NCBI RefSeq assembly: GCF_007829955.1
Contig: NZ_VIWX01000004.1
Coordinates: 124,001-188,000 of the forward strand
Direction of reading: 5' to 3'
DNA from: Saccharopolyspora dendranthemae
GTDB taxonomy: Bacteria; Actinomycetota; Actinomycetes; Mycobacteriales; Pseudonocardiaceae
Length of the DNA: 64,000 nucleotides
In this document: positions 1 to 8,263 of the stretch, in pieces
How the letters are laid out: every line of letters begins with the position of its first letter
Numbering within the stretch: the first letter of the stretch is position 1
The notes under the pieces: model-generated
Databases searched by the model: none
Told to the model about the DNA's origin: nothing
What the model saw: the letters and a program-made list of their open reading frames with translations, nothing else
Position numbers and translations under genes: made by a program

Positions 1-204
1 GCGCGGTATCCCCTTGTCAGCAGGCTCTTCCTTGCTTCACCGGGATGGTGTTCTCATGTTCTGGCCCAGTCATTCCTACAGCCGCCGGAGAGCTCTGACC
101 GCGCTGCGGATCTTGCCACCGCGGCGATGAACGCCGACTGGCAGTTCTTCATGGGCTACCGGTTCGGCATCTTCAACTACGCCACGAGACAGCTCGAGCC
201 GTAA
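1..204 (+). CDS. C-terminal end of an unidentified protein (partial)
   Basis: Frame 1 is open from the window edge to a TAA at 202-204 (67 codons). Third-position G/C bias becomes strong only after about position 79, so the 5' part may be degenerate or the true reading frame may change there. The last residues (ADWQFFMGYRFGIFNYAT, then RQLEP) look like protein rather than random sequence, and they vaguely recall the C-terminal beta-sandwich of some GH43-type glycosidases. That would suit the xylanase and arabinofuranosidase genes that follow, but the resemblance is weak and from memory. No domain can be assigned with certainty. Confidence 0.4.
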   Translation, partial: ARYPLVSRLFLASPGWCSHVLAQSFLQPPESSDRAADLATAAMNADWQFFMGYRFGIFNYATRQLEP

Positions 205-378
205 CGAACCGGCGCGACAGGTGCGTTGGCTCCGCGTTCCGCAGACCCGATGTCCGCGCGGTGCTGCGGCACGTCCGGAAACATCTCCGCGCCAGGTGTT
301 TCGCCGCAAGTAGCCGTGTTGGCGGCGTTTTCGCGTTACGAAGAAAGAGATTTCCGTGTGAAACAAGAAGGAGTTCTC

Positions 379-1416
379 GTGAAGAACAGTTCGAGCGTTC
401 GGCCCCGAAGTCGGACGGCGTTGGCGCTGTTGACCTCCGGTGTTCTCGCCGCCAGCGGCGTCGCACTCCTCACCGGTACTGCCCACGCCGCTGAGACGCT
501 GGGTGATTCGGCTGCCCAGAGCGGGCGGTACTTCGGCACCGCGATCGAACCCGGCTATTTCGGCGAGCAGCCCTACGTCAACACGCTGAACCAGGAGTTC
601 AACAGCGTCGTCGCCGAGAACAACATGAAGTGGGAGACCACCGAGCCCGCTCAGGGCCAGTTCGACTTCAGCGGCGGTGACCAGGTCGTCGGCCACGCCG
701 AGAACCAGGGCATGCAGGTGCGCGGTCACACCCTGGTGTGGCACTCGCAGCTGGCGCAGTGGGCCCAACAACTCACCGGGGACGCGCTCAACCAGGCGAT
801 GGTCGACCACATCAACGGGGTCGCCGGCCATTACCAGGGCCAGATCGCTTCCTGGGACGTGGTGAACGAGGCGTTCGACGAGGACGGCACCCGCCGCGAC
901 GACTCCCACTTCCAGCAGCAGCTCGGGGACGGCTACATCGAAGAGGCGTTTCGCACTGCCGAGGCCGCCGATCCGAACGCCCAGCTCTGCTACAACGACT
1001 ACAACACCGACGGAATCAACGCGAAGAGCAACGGCGTCTACGACATGGTCGCCGACTTCAAGGCTCGCGGGGTACCGATCGACTGCGTCGGATTCCAGAC
1101 CCACCTCAGCACCGATACCGACCTGAGCACCTACCAGCAGAACCTCCAACGCTTCGCCGACCTCGGCGTCGACGTGCACATCACCGAGCTCGACGTCGGT
1201 GGCTCGGGGACCGCGCAGGCCGATGTGTACCGCGCGGTCACCGAATCCTGCTTGGCAGTGGCGCGGTGCAAGGGCATCACCGTCTGGGGCATCACCGATG
1301 CGTACTCCTGGCGCGCTGAGGAAACCCCGCTGCTCTACGACGGGAACTACCAGAAGAAGGAGGCGTACGGCGCGGTGCTCGATGCGCTGAACAGCGCGAG
1401 CACGTCCAGCAGGTAG
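379..1416 (+). CDS. secreted GH10 endo-1,4-beta-xylanase
   Basis: This 345-residue protein hydrolyses internal beta-1,4 bonds of xylan outside the cell. It begins with a Sec-type signal peptide: a basic N-terminus, a hydrophobic core and a cut after AHA near residue 33. A single GH10 TIM-barrel domain fills the rest, with no carbohydrate-binding module. The acid/base Glu164 lies in WDVVNEAF and the nucleophile Glu270 in ITELDVG. NMKWE, HTLVWH and the late WGITD/YSWR block are typical of the family. I chose the GTG at 379 because AAGGAG lies five bases upstream and the signal peptide follows directly. A GTG at 358 in the same frame is an alternative. A strong hairpin follows the gene, and the next gene is a debranching enzyme for the same polymer. 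Confidence 0.93.
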   Translation: MKNSSSVRPRSRTALALLTSGVLAASGVALLTGTAHAAETLGDSAAQSGRYFGTAIEPGYFGEQPYVNTLNQEFNSVVAENNMKWETTEPAQGQFDFSGGDQVVGHAENQGMQVRGHTLVWHSQLAQWAQQLTGDALNQAMVDHINGVAGHYQGQIASWDVVNEAFDEDGTRRDDSHFQQQLGDGYIEEAFRTAEAADPNAQLCYNDYNTDGINAKSNGVYDMVADFKARGVPIDCVGFQTHLSTDTDLSTYQQNLQRFADLGVDVHITELDVGGSGTAQADVYRAVTESCLAVARCKGITVWGITDAYSWRAEETPLLYDGNYQKKEAYGAVLDALNSASTSSR

Positions 1417-1452
1417 ACCTACGATTCTTTCGCACCAACGGTTTTCGGTTTC

Positions 1453-1484
1453 GGGCCACCGGCGGCGAGTGCTGCCGGTGGCCC
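1453..1484 (+). terminator. hairpin terminator after the xylanase gene
   Basis: The arms GGGCCACCGGC (1453-1463) and GCCGGTGGCCC (1474-1484) pair perfectly. The inner bases extend the stem to about 14 bp with a GAGT tetraloop. There is no U-tract, which is usual in actinomycetes. It lies 36 bases after the xylanase stop and 28 bases before the next start, so the two glycosidase genes are probably transcribed separately or only partly co-transcribed. Confidence 0.7.
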
Positions 1485-1512
1485 TCCAGCCGAATCACGA
1501 GGGAGTATTGTC

Positions 1513-2580
1513 ATGCCTGTTCATCGTCACCGCTCGCGCCCCGTCGTCGTGGCGACCGTCGCCGCGCTGGGTTCGGTGCTGCTCGTCGGTCCAGCCTCAG
1601 CGGCGCCCGGTGCCGACGCCACGCCGCTGCCCAGCAGTTTCGAGTGGTCCTCCACCGGGCCTGTGATCTCGCCGGCGGAGAACCTCAACTCCGCCTCCGC
1701 CAAGGACCCGTCCGTCGTCCAGGATGAGGACGGCACCTGGCACGTCTTCTTCACCAGGGTCGAGAACGGCGACTGGGGTCTGGCCCACACCAGCTTCACC
1801 GACTGGTCCCAGGCCCCCACCGCACCGCAGGTCGATCTGGAAACCGCGTCGACCATCGGCACCGGCTACCGCGCGGCACCCCACGCCTTCTACTTCGAAC
1901 CCACCGGGGAGTGGTACCTCGTCTACCAGACCGGTTTGCCGTCGTACTCGACCACCAGGACCCCCGACGACCCGACCAGCTGGTCGGCGCCCAAGAACTT
2001 CATGGACACCGTGCCCCAGGTCGTCCAGGACAACATCGGCGACGGCAACTGGCTGGACTTCTTCGTCAACTGCGACGACGCCAAGTGCTACCTGTTCTCG
2101 GCCGACGACAACGGACACGTCTACCGCTCCGAGACCACCTTGGAGAACTTCCCGAACGGTTTCGGCAACACCCAGATCGTCCTGGAGGACACGGCCAACA
2201 ACCTCTTCGAGGGCGGCGCCGTCTACCGCGTCGGCGACACCAACACCTACCTGCTGATGTGGGAGGCCATCGGCGCCGACAACAACCGCTGGTACCGAGC
2301 CTTCACCGCCGAAGGCCTCGACGGTGAGTGGAAACCCCTGGCCGACACCGAGGATAACCCCTTCGCGCGCAGCAACAACGTCACCTTCGACGACGGCAAC
2401 GCCTGGACCGCGGACATCAGCCACGGGGAACTGGTCCGCAGCACAAACGACCAGACGATGACCATCGATCCCTGCAACCTCCAGCTCGTTTACCAGGGCA
2501 AGGACCCGTCCGCCGGCGGTGCCTACGAAGACCTCCCCTACCAGATCGCCAAAGCCACCCAAACCAACTCCGACTGCTGA
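1513..2580 (+). CDS. secreted GH62 alpha-L-arabinofuranosidase
   Basis: This 355-residue enzyme removes arabinose side chains from arabinoxylan and so complements the xylanase next to it. The signal peptide is clear (basic start, VVVATVAALGSVLLV core, cut after ASA near residue 33). The rest is one GH62 five-bladed propeller. The conserved KDPSVV strand carries the expected catalytic Asp, followed by YQTGLPSYST, the long WLDFFVNCDDAKCYLFSADD block and FEGGAVYRV. Length and order match single-domain GH62 enzymes. The ATG at 1513 has GAGGGAG upstream. It is followed only by a short weak inverted repeat (about 2581-2594) before a convergent gene. Confidence 0.93.
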   Translation: MPVHRHRSRPVVVATVAALGSVLLVGPASAAPGADATPLPSSFEWSSTGPVISPAENLNSASAKDPSVVQDEDGTWHVFFTRVENGDWGLAHTSFTDWSQAPTAPQVDLETASTIGTGYRAAPHAFYFEPTGEWYLVYQTGLPSYSTTRTPDDPTSWSAPKNFMDTVPQVVQDNIGDGNWLDFFVNCDDAKCYLFSADDNGHVYRSETTLENFPNGFGNTQIVLEDTANNLFEGGAVYRVGDTNTYLLMWEAIGADNNRWYRAFTAEGLDGEWKPLADTEDNPFARSNNVTFDDGNAWTADISHGELVRSTNDQTMTIDPCNLQLVYQGKDPSAGGAYEDLPYQIAKATQTNSDC

Positions 2581-2700
2581 CCCACGCCCGTGGGACGCCC
2601 CGTCTGCCGCAGCCTGTTGTTTCGGAGACCTGACGACCTCATGCGGGCGAAGGCAGTTGCGACACGCAGCCTGACAGCGGCCCCGCGCCCGCGGCGGTTC

Positions 2701-5481
2701 TCAGTCGAAGTGGAACGGCGTCGGGAAGCGGTGGAGCGCTGTTGTGGGGACGTGGTCGGTGACCAGACCCGTGATCAGGTTGAGGAGTGTTAGACCTACG
2801 GGGATGGGTGCGATGGCGACGGACAGGGTGTCACCACCAGACAGGGCAAACGAGATCGCCCCTGCCGCCGCCAGCGCCGCGATCGCCAGCGGCCATTTCC
2901 ACTTCTGCCACCTTGTTTCCCACAGCTCCAACGGGGGGTGCTGTGCGGCCCGGCGCACCTGCCAGTAGAAGGCGCCGAGCACCAGCAGGCCAGGCGGGGC
3001 GAAGACGAGCGTCAGGAAAGTGTCATCCGCGATCGTGAACACCACGCCGAGCAATGCCACGGTGCCGCCCGCGAGCAGTGGTATGTAGCGCACGCCGCAG
3101 AGGTACGCGGCGGTCACCAGGACAGTCCCGGCGAAGCCCAGGCCGACCAACGTGGGAACTCCGATTTCGTCGCCGCCGAATTCCAGCGGGAAGAAGGCCC
3201 AGCGCACGACTGCCCAGCTCGTAGTCAGCACGAGGACGAAACCGGTGGAGAGCGCAAAAGCCCGACGGCATCGCAGATGAAAGGTTTCCCACGGCACCAC
3301 GGCGTCCCTGAGAGTCGACCGCACTGCGACGATCGTGGTGACCAACGCCGCGAAGCGAATCCCCACAATGACCGGCACAACGACATCCTCGGAATTCAGG
3401 TAGAACAGCGTCATTCCGAGGAAGGTTGTCAGGCTGAACATCAGCTCACCGCTGCCCGTGATCACACCACGCCGTCGCCCAGCCATAGGAGAGAACACCA
3501 GTGCCACCGTCGCCAGAGGGAAGGCGGTCAAGACAGGGATGACCAGCAAGCCAGCCTCCCATTCGGGACTGTTCAACTCCTTGCCGATCTTCTCCCAGTC
3601 ACCGCCGTGCTGCCACAGCAGGATCGCGGCGCCGACGCTGGACACCAGTGCTCCGACCAGCAGAAGCGCGTTGGACCACGCCAGGGCCCTGCGCACGCGC
3701 AGCGAAGGGGCGTCGCCCGACCGCATTTTCGCTAAGGCGTCGCGTGGCCGATTCCGCAGCGCTGCCAGGAGTTGGGGCGGTGCCGCCACCGCCAGGCGCC
3801 GTCGCCGCAGCGACGAACCGTCCAGGTAAACGCGGTCCGCCGCGCCCTCCGGTGTGCCGGTTGAGCCGACGATCCCGCGCCCGGCACCACGCGGTGCTGC
3901 CGCAACGGACACACCGCCAGTACCTGGGGCCTCGACGGCCAAGCCGCTGATCAGGATCTCGTTGAGCGCAGTCCGCGCATCCGCCAGCTGGCCGTGCGTC
4001 AGTGAGCTGAGGAGTGTCTTGCGGAGCCAGTCCGGCATGTAGGCGTGCCGGAACCACGGCAGCTGCGCCAGCACCTCGATGTCGAGGTGGGTGTTGACCG
4101 GTTCGCCGTCGTCGCCCCGCAGGAGTGCCCCGAGCGACACGGTCAGCTCGTAGTTGATCTCCGGGTAGAGCGCGCAGGCACTGAGCCAATACCACCCGTT
4201 CGGACCGAGCTCGGTGACTAGCAGTGTGATCGCGGTGGCGACTTCGTCGTCGGCCGGAGCGATCGGCTCGATCCACATCTCGTCACCGGCCTCGAAAATG
4301 GCCGGCGGGGTCCTCCAGGAGGTCGTCACGGCACTCGATTGCCAGACGGGGTCGAGAGCTCGGATATCGGGCAGGACCCGGTACACCGCGTGATCCGGAT
4401 CAGCATCAGGTGCGATCTGCGTGGTTTCCGCCCAGCTGCTGAACCTGCTCAGCCACGGGCGTCCCGCACCGGTGAACGGGTCGCGCAACGCACGATCTGC
4501 GGCGAACAGCAGGATTCGTTCGCGGTGGTCGATCGGCTGCAGCATCTCCAGCTGCCGCGTACCCCGCTGAGGATCGATGACCAGTCCTGAACCTGGATGA
4601 AAGCCCACCCGGCGTATCGCCACCCCGCACGCACCGATCTGGTCGACGGTTCTGGCGCGATGCGCTGCGAGCACGTCGTGCGGACTCCGTTGCTCGATGA
4701 CCGCCAGGTACTCCGGCGAACGCTGGTACTGGACGAAGCGAGGAGCGAAGCGCCTGCCGGCCCGGATCGAGGCATCGATCGTGCGCGGCAGGTCCAGCGT
4801 GCGGCCCTGTTCCGGAGACCTGGCACGCAGTGCCCGCGCCGTCCGGGCGCACTCGGCCGGATCGAGCGGGTTGTGGACGTCCCAGCGGAGATCCAGATCG
4901 TATCCCGATGTGGGCGGCCCGGAACGACGTCGGAGACGCTTGTGGTGCGCGAACCACACGGCCACCGCGACACACGCGACCGTCACGACCGCCAGGGCCA
5001 TCCAGGGCCAGGCCGCCGACAAGAAGTCCCGCTCCAGTGGTTGACGGTCCTGTCCGCTGGGCCCGGGAACGCTCTCGGTCGCTCTGTTGGCCAGATAGGT
5101 GATGACCGCGCCCACGGCGAACACCACCAGCAGGACACCAGCGAAGGGGACGGACCAGGACCAGCGCCTGCGCCGTCCGGGCGCTGCGGCTGGGATGGGA
5201 CGCGCCCCCGTCGCCGCGCTCTGCCGGAAGGCGTCATCGAAGACCGCGAGCTCGCTGTCCTCTCCGCAGAAGATCGGCCGAAGATGGCGCAGCAGCTCGT
5301 CGTCGGTCGGCGGACGCCCCAGCCGCGCGACCAGTAAGGCGGTGACGTCCTGGGCTCGCCCGATCTCCCGCAAGGAGATGCGCCAGCCGTGCGCGCGCAA
5401 CCGGGCAACCACGCCCCAGAGCAGGGTTTCGATCTCAAGGCCGCGCGAGGTCTCCTGCCGGGAAACCGATTCCGAGTCCAC
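2701..5481 (-). CDS. large polytopic membrane protein with a soluble vWA-like middle region (conflict operon, third gene)
   Basis: The protein has 926 residues and a GTG start at 5481, only three bases after the stop of the MoxR gene, so translation is coupled. The N-terminal ~90 residues are soluble and helical. Two membrane segments follow (about 112-132 and 157-178). A soluble block comes next (about 190-600), containing RTLDLPRTIDASIRAGRRF and a hydrophobic strand ending in YLAVIEQRSPHD. By memory this block recalls proteins found next to MoxR ATPases that contain a degenerate von Willebrand A-like fold. About ten further membrane helices fill residues 620-915. No enzymatic motif is visible. 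I infer a membrane-anchored effector or scaffold driven by the upstream AAA+ ATPase and DUF4062 protein. Family assignment is tentative. Confidence 0.75.
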   Translation of the reverse strand: MDSESVSRQETSRGLEIETLLWGVVARLRAHGWRISLREIGRAQDVTALLVARLGRPPTDDELLRHLRPIFCGEDSELAVFDDAFRQSAATGARPIPAAAPGRRRRWSWSVPFAGVLLVVFAVGAVITYLANRATESVPGPSGQDRQPLERDFLSAAWPWMALAVVTVACVAVAVWFAHHKRLRRRSGPPTSGYDLDLRWDVHNPLDPAECARTARALRARSPEQGRTLDLPRTIDASIRAGRRFAPRFVQYQRSPEYLAVIEQRSPHDVLAAHRARTVDQIGACGVAIRRVGFHPGSGLVIDPQRGTRQLEMLQPIDHRERILLFAADRALRDPFTGAGRPWLSRFSSWAETTQIAPDADPDHAVYRVLPDIRALDPVWQSSAVTTSWRTPPAIFEAGDEMWIEPIAPADDEVATAITLLVTELGPNGWYWLSACALYPEINYELTVSLGALLRGDDGEPVNTHLDIEVLAQLPWFRHAYMPDWLRKTLLSSLTHGQLADARTALNEILISGLAVEAPGTGGVSVAAAPRGAGRGIVGSTGTPEGAADRVYLDGSSLRRRRLAVAAPPQLLAALRNRPRDALAKMRSGDAPSLRVRRALAWSNALLLVGALVSSVGAAILLWQHGGDWEKIGKELNSPEWEAGLLVIPVLTAFPLATVALVFSPMAGRRRGVITGSGELMFSLTTFLGMTLFYLNSEDVVVPVIVGIRFAALVTTIVAVRSTLRDAVVPWETFHLRCRRAFALSTGFVLVLTTSWAVVRWAFFPLEFGGDEIGVPTLVGLGFAGTVLVTAAYLCGVRYIPLLAGGTVALLGVVFTIADDTFLTLVFAPPGLLVLGAFYWQVRRAAQHPPLELWETRWQKWKWPLAIAALAAAGAISFALSGGDTLSVAIAPIPVGLTLLNLITGLVTDHVPTTALHRFPTPFHFD

Positions 5482-5484
5482 CGC

Positions 5485-6459
5485 TCAGCCGTCTCGTCGC
5501 GACAACCACGTGGTGAGCAGATCCTCGGCCCGCCGCAGATCGGAGGTCGTCTTGACCAGAACCCCGATCGTCGCGCGCACGCTCGTGGTGGTCAACCGTT
5601 GCCGCGCGGTGTCGTGCTGACCCAGCACGACCAGCCAGTTGAGGAACTCCGCCAAACCAGGCCGTCGCGACAACCCGGTGCTGTCGGCACGCAGCTCCGC
5701 GAAGAACGACACGGCCTCGTCCAGCAACGCGTCGAGTTCGCGCACGTGCGCACCGAGGTGGTTGAGCGCGATGCGACGCACCGTCTCATCGTCGGGGAAC
5801 GTGATGTGGTGGAACACGCAACGGCGCAGGAACGGCTCGGGCAGATCGCGCTCGGAGTTGCTGGTGATGACCACGATCGGCCGGTGAGCGTTGTCAGCGC
5901 GAATGACGGTGTTGCCGATCTCGGGCACCCGGAAGTAGAGATGTTCCAGCTCGTTGAGCACGTCGTTGGGAAAGTCGCGTGGCGCCTTGTCGATCTCATC
6001 GATGAGCACGACCGACCGCCGCGGGGTCGGCTCGATCCCGTCAACCGAGTACGCGGCCTGCTCTTCGGCAGGAAGCGTCGCGAGAATGGCAGCACCGAGT
6101 GCGTTCCAGCTGATGTGGCGGAGGGGATCGCTCGGTTCACCTCGGGACGACGACTCGAAGTGCCGCAGCGAGTCGTAGCGGTAGAACAGCGATTCGGAGG
6201 TCGAGTCGGACTTCGTCTCGAACTTGCGCAGTGTCAAACCCAGCGACCAGGCCAGATTGCTCGCGAGCTGGGTCTTGCCGCATCCGGGCTCACCGGTCAG
6301 CAGCAACGGCTGTCCCAGGGCCAGTGCGACGTTGACCGCTTCCTTGACGCCATCGGCCGGGACGTACGATTCAGGATCTCCCAAGGTGACCGATGCGGGA
6401 GACGGAATCAACTGCGCCCCATCGCCTCCGCGTCGCGCGGTGTAAATTCCCAGTGTCAT
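5485..6459 (-). CDS. MoxR-type AAA+ ATPase (conflict operon, second gene)
   Basis: A 324-residue AAA+ ATPase of the MoxR/dynein-related type. Walker A is GEPGCGKTQLAS near residues 57-68. Walker B is VVLIDEIDKAPRDFPND, followed by the sensor-1 strand IVVITSNSERDLPEPFLRR with its arginine finger. It lacks extra domains and is of usual MoxR size. MoxR ATPases normally remodel or activate partner proteins, often with vWA-like folds, and here the partner is plausibly the membrane protein encoded next. The start ATG overlaps the stop of the upstream DUF4062 gene by four bases, so the three genes form one operon. Function in this operon is inferred from context. Confidence 0.9.
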   Translation of the reverse strand: MTLGIYTARRGGDGAQLIPSPASVTLGDPESYVPADGVKEAVNVALALGQPLLLTGEPGCGKTQLASNLAWSLGLTLRKFETKSDSTSESLFYRYDSLRHFESSSRGEPSDPLRHISWNALGAAILATLPAEEQAAYSVDGIEPTPRRSVVLIDEIDKAPRDFPNDVLNELEHLYFRVPEIGNTVIRADNAHRPIVVITSNSERDLPEPFLRRCVFHHITFPDDETVRRIALNHLGAHVRELDALLDEAVSFFAELRADSTGLSRRPGLAEFLNWLVVLGQHDTARQRLTTTSVRATIGVLVKTTSDLRRAEDLLTTWLSRRDG

Positions 6460-7799
6460 ACCGAATCCCTCACCGAAGTCGATTTCCGTAGCAGGTCGGT
6501 CAACTCCGTTGCCAACTGCTCCATCGGTATCCCGCGCTTCTTCGCGGATCGCTCGTACTTCTGAAACAACTGCCGGATCACCGGAACCGGGTCGCGACCA
6601 CCGAGACGACTGCGCACCTCGACCTGGTCGGCCCAGACGATGGCCTCCATCTGCTCGACATTGGTCAACTCCGGCAGCATCACGACCTCACGCCCTGCGG
6701 CCTCGCCGACCGCGCCCTCGAACGCCCGGCCGAAACGGTTCTGAGACGCGGGTCCGCGGGACAGGAGGCCGCGCCAGCCGGGTGTCTCGGCGTATTGCAC
6801 CGAGATGACCGGCAGCACTCGCAGTTGCCGGTAGCGCGGCCATCGAGCGAAGTAGTCGATGATCTGGGTGACTTGCCGAACTTGCGGTCGACCATGACGC
6901 ATCACCGCCTCGACCGGGAACCAGAGCATCGTGATCGACCCGAAATTGTGCAACTGGCGGCACACGGTGCCGATGTCGGAGGTCGGATTCAGGTAGCAGC
7001 TGCTGGCGATCCTTCGCGTGATGACCTCCGGGCTCTCGAACTCCGCTCCTCGCAGGGAGATCCCGAACTTGCGCGGCGATTCGACCCCGAGATACTGCGT
7101 CAGGAGCCGCTCTTGCAGGAAATCAACGAACTTGCCCTGGGCCTGCTTCGCGCCACCGTGCATCACGACCACCGACGGTGAGCGCTGGAGGCTGCCGCGC
7201 TCGACAGCCGCGGCGAGGGCGTCCTTCTGCGCGTCTCGATCGAGCGTGTAGGGCAGCAGCTCGGGCACCTTGGGCCCGACCGCACCGTAGAGGTGGTGCA
7301 GCGACCGTCGCACGCCGGTTGCGAGCTCATCAAGCGTGGAGAAGCGAACTACGGTGTGGTCCCGCACCTGGAGGCTGCGGAGCCTGTTCACCTTGTGCTG
7401 CGCCTGGTCGATATCGCTGACTTGCCGCTTCACGTCCTCTTTGAGGTGAAACAGCAGAATCTGCTTGCGCTGACGAACCGCTTCCTCGTATTCGAGGTGC
7501 GTGAAGCTCTTATCGTGTCCAGGCGGGCGCGAGCCGTACCGGAAGGCGACGATGCCGACGTAGACATCGCAGGACCGGACGTCCTGCAGACACCGGCTGA
7601 TGGCCCGCTGGGTGTCCGCACCGTAGAACTCCATCGCTACCGGCTCACACCCGCCGGCGCGCACAGCCTCGATCGCCGCCCACCTTTCCGGCCCCAAGTC
7701 CGTTGCTGCCGACGAGATGTACACCCGTTTGCCGCGCTTGGCTCGACGCTGAGACACAGCCGGTCCGGCGATCTGTCGCGTGTCCGCCGCTGAATGCAT
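6456..7799 (-). CDS. DUF4062 (TIR-like) protein, first gene of conflict operon
   Basis: A 447-residue protein. The N-terminal ~100 residues are a DUF4062 domain: KRVYISSAATDLGPERWAA at the first strand, MEFYGAD, the CDVYVGIVAFRYGSRPPG block, then FTHLEYEEAVRQRKQILLF. DUF4062 is regarded as a TIR-like fold that is common in predicted bacterial conflict systems. The remaining ~340 residues contain a strand and loop VVVMHGGAKQAQGKFVDFL, which occupies the place of a P-loop but lacks the GKS/T motif. This suggests a degenerate STAND-like module. GGGGA precedes the ATG at 7799. No transmembrane segments are visible. I infer a sensor or effector that signals to the MoxR and membrane proteins downstream. 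Confidence 0.88.
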   Translation of the reverse strand: MHSAADTRQIAGPAVSQRRAKRGKRVYISSAATDLGPERWAAIEAVRAGGCEPVAMEFYGADTQRAISRCLQDVRSCDVYVGIVAFRYGSRPPGHDKSFTHLEYEEAVRQRKQILLFHLKEDVKRQVSDIDQAQHKVNRLRSLQVRDHTVVRFSTLDELATGVRRSLHHLYGAVGPKVPELLPYTLDRDAQKDALAAAVERGSLQRSPSVVVMHGGAKQAQGKFVDFLQERLLTQYLGVESPRKFGISLRGAEFESPEVITRRIASSCYLNPTSDIGTVCRQLHNFGSITMLWFPVEAVMRHGRPQVRQVTQIIDYFARWPRYRQLRVLPVISVQYAETPGWRGLLSRGPASQNRFGRAFEGAVGEAAGREVVMLPELTNVEQMEAIVWADQVEVRSRLGGRDPVPVIRQLFQKYERSAKKRGIPMEQLATELTDLLRKSTSVRDSV

Positions 7800-8263
7800 T
7801 CCCCGTACCTATCACGATCTCGCCGCTCGACGGGCCGGAAGAAGACCAAATGCGCCCATCCGTATCAGGACGCCCGAGGCTGTCGCCGTCGAGCGCAGAC
7901 ATGAATCCCCATGCGCAATTCGGTGTGAAGCCACGGCGCTGTCCGAGCAATGCGAGAGAGGCCTCAGGCGATGCCGCCTGAGCACTGTTCTCGTCTTCGA
8001 TTCAACGCGCTTGCCGGCGTGTTCACCCCAGCGAGAACGCCTTGCCGATCACAATCCATAAGGTGTGAGTTCGAATCTCATCGGAAAACCCGATCTGAGC
8101 TCGACGTTCTGGGCTTCCACGTCGCTCGCGCAGCCAAGACCACGGAACTCGATCCGCATGCCCGGACCACCGCGGACGACAACCGGCGGCGACCGGGAGG
8201 GGGCCGCTGTCCGCACAGCCGCCCCCTGCCTCACCGCGTGCTTCCTCGGCAGACTCCGGCACG
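7800..8263. other. non-coding gap with a tRNA T-arm-like element
   Basis: I see no credible gene in this 464-base stretch between the conflict operon and the MFS gene. At 8065-8081 the plus strand contains a five-base stem (GTGAG/CTCAT, one G-T pair) around the loop TTCGAAT, exactly the shape of a tRNA T-arm. No matching acceptor, D or anticodon arms can be folded around it. It may be the 3' scar of an integration event or chance. Confidence 0.4.

Noticed and set aside
8040..8100. Complete tRNA gene on the plus strand
   Set aside because: Only the T-arm folds. No acceptor pairing or anticodon stem can be formed around it.
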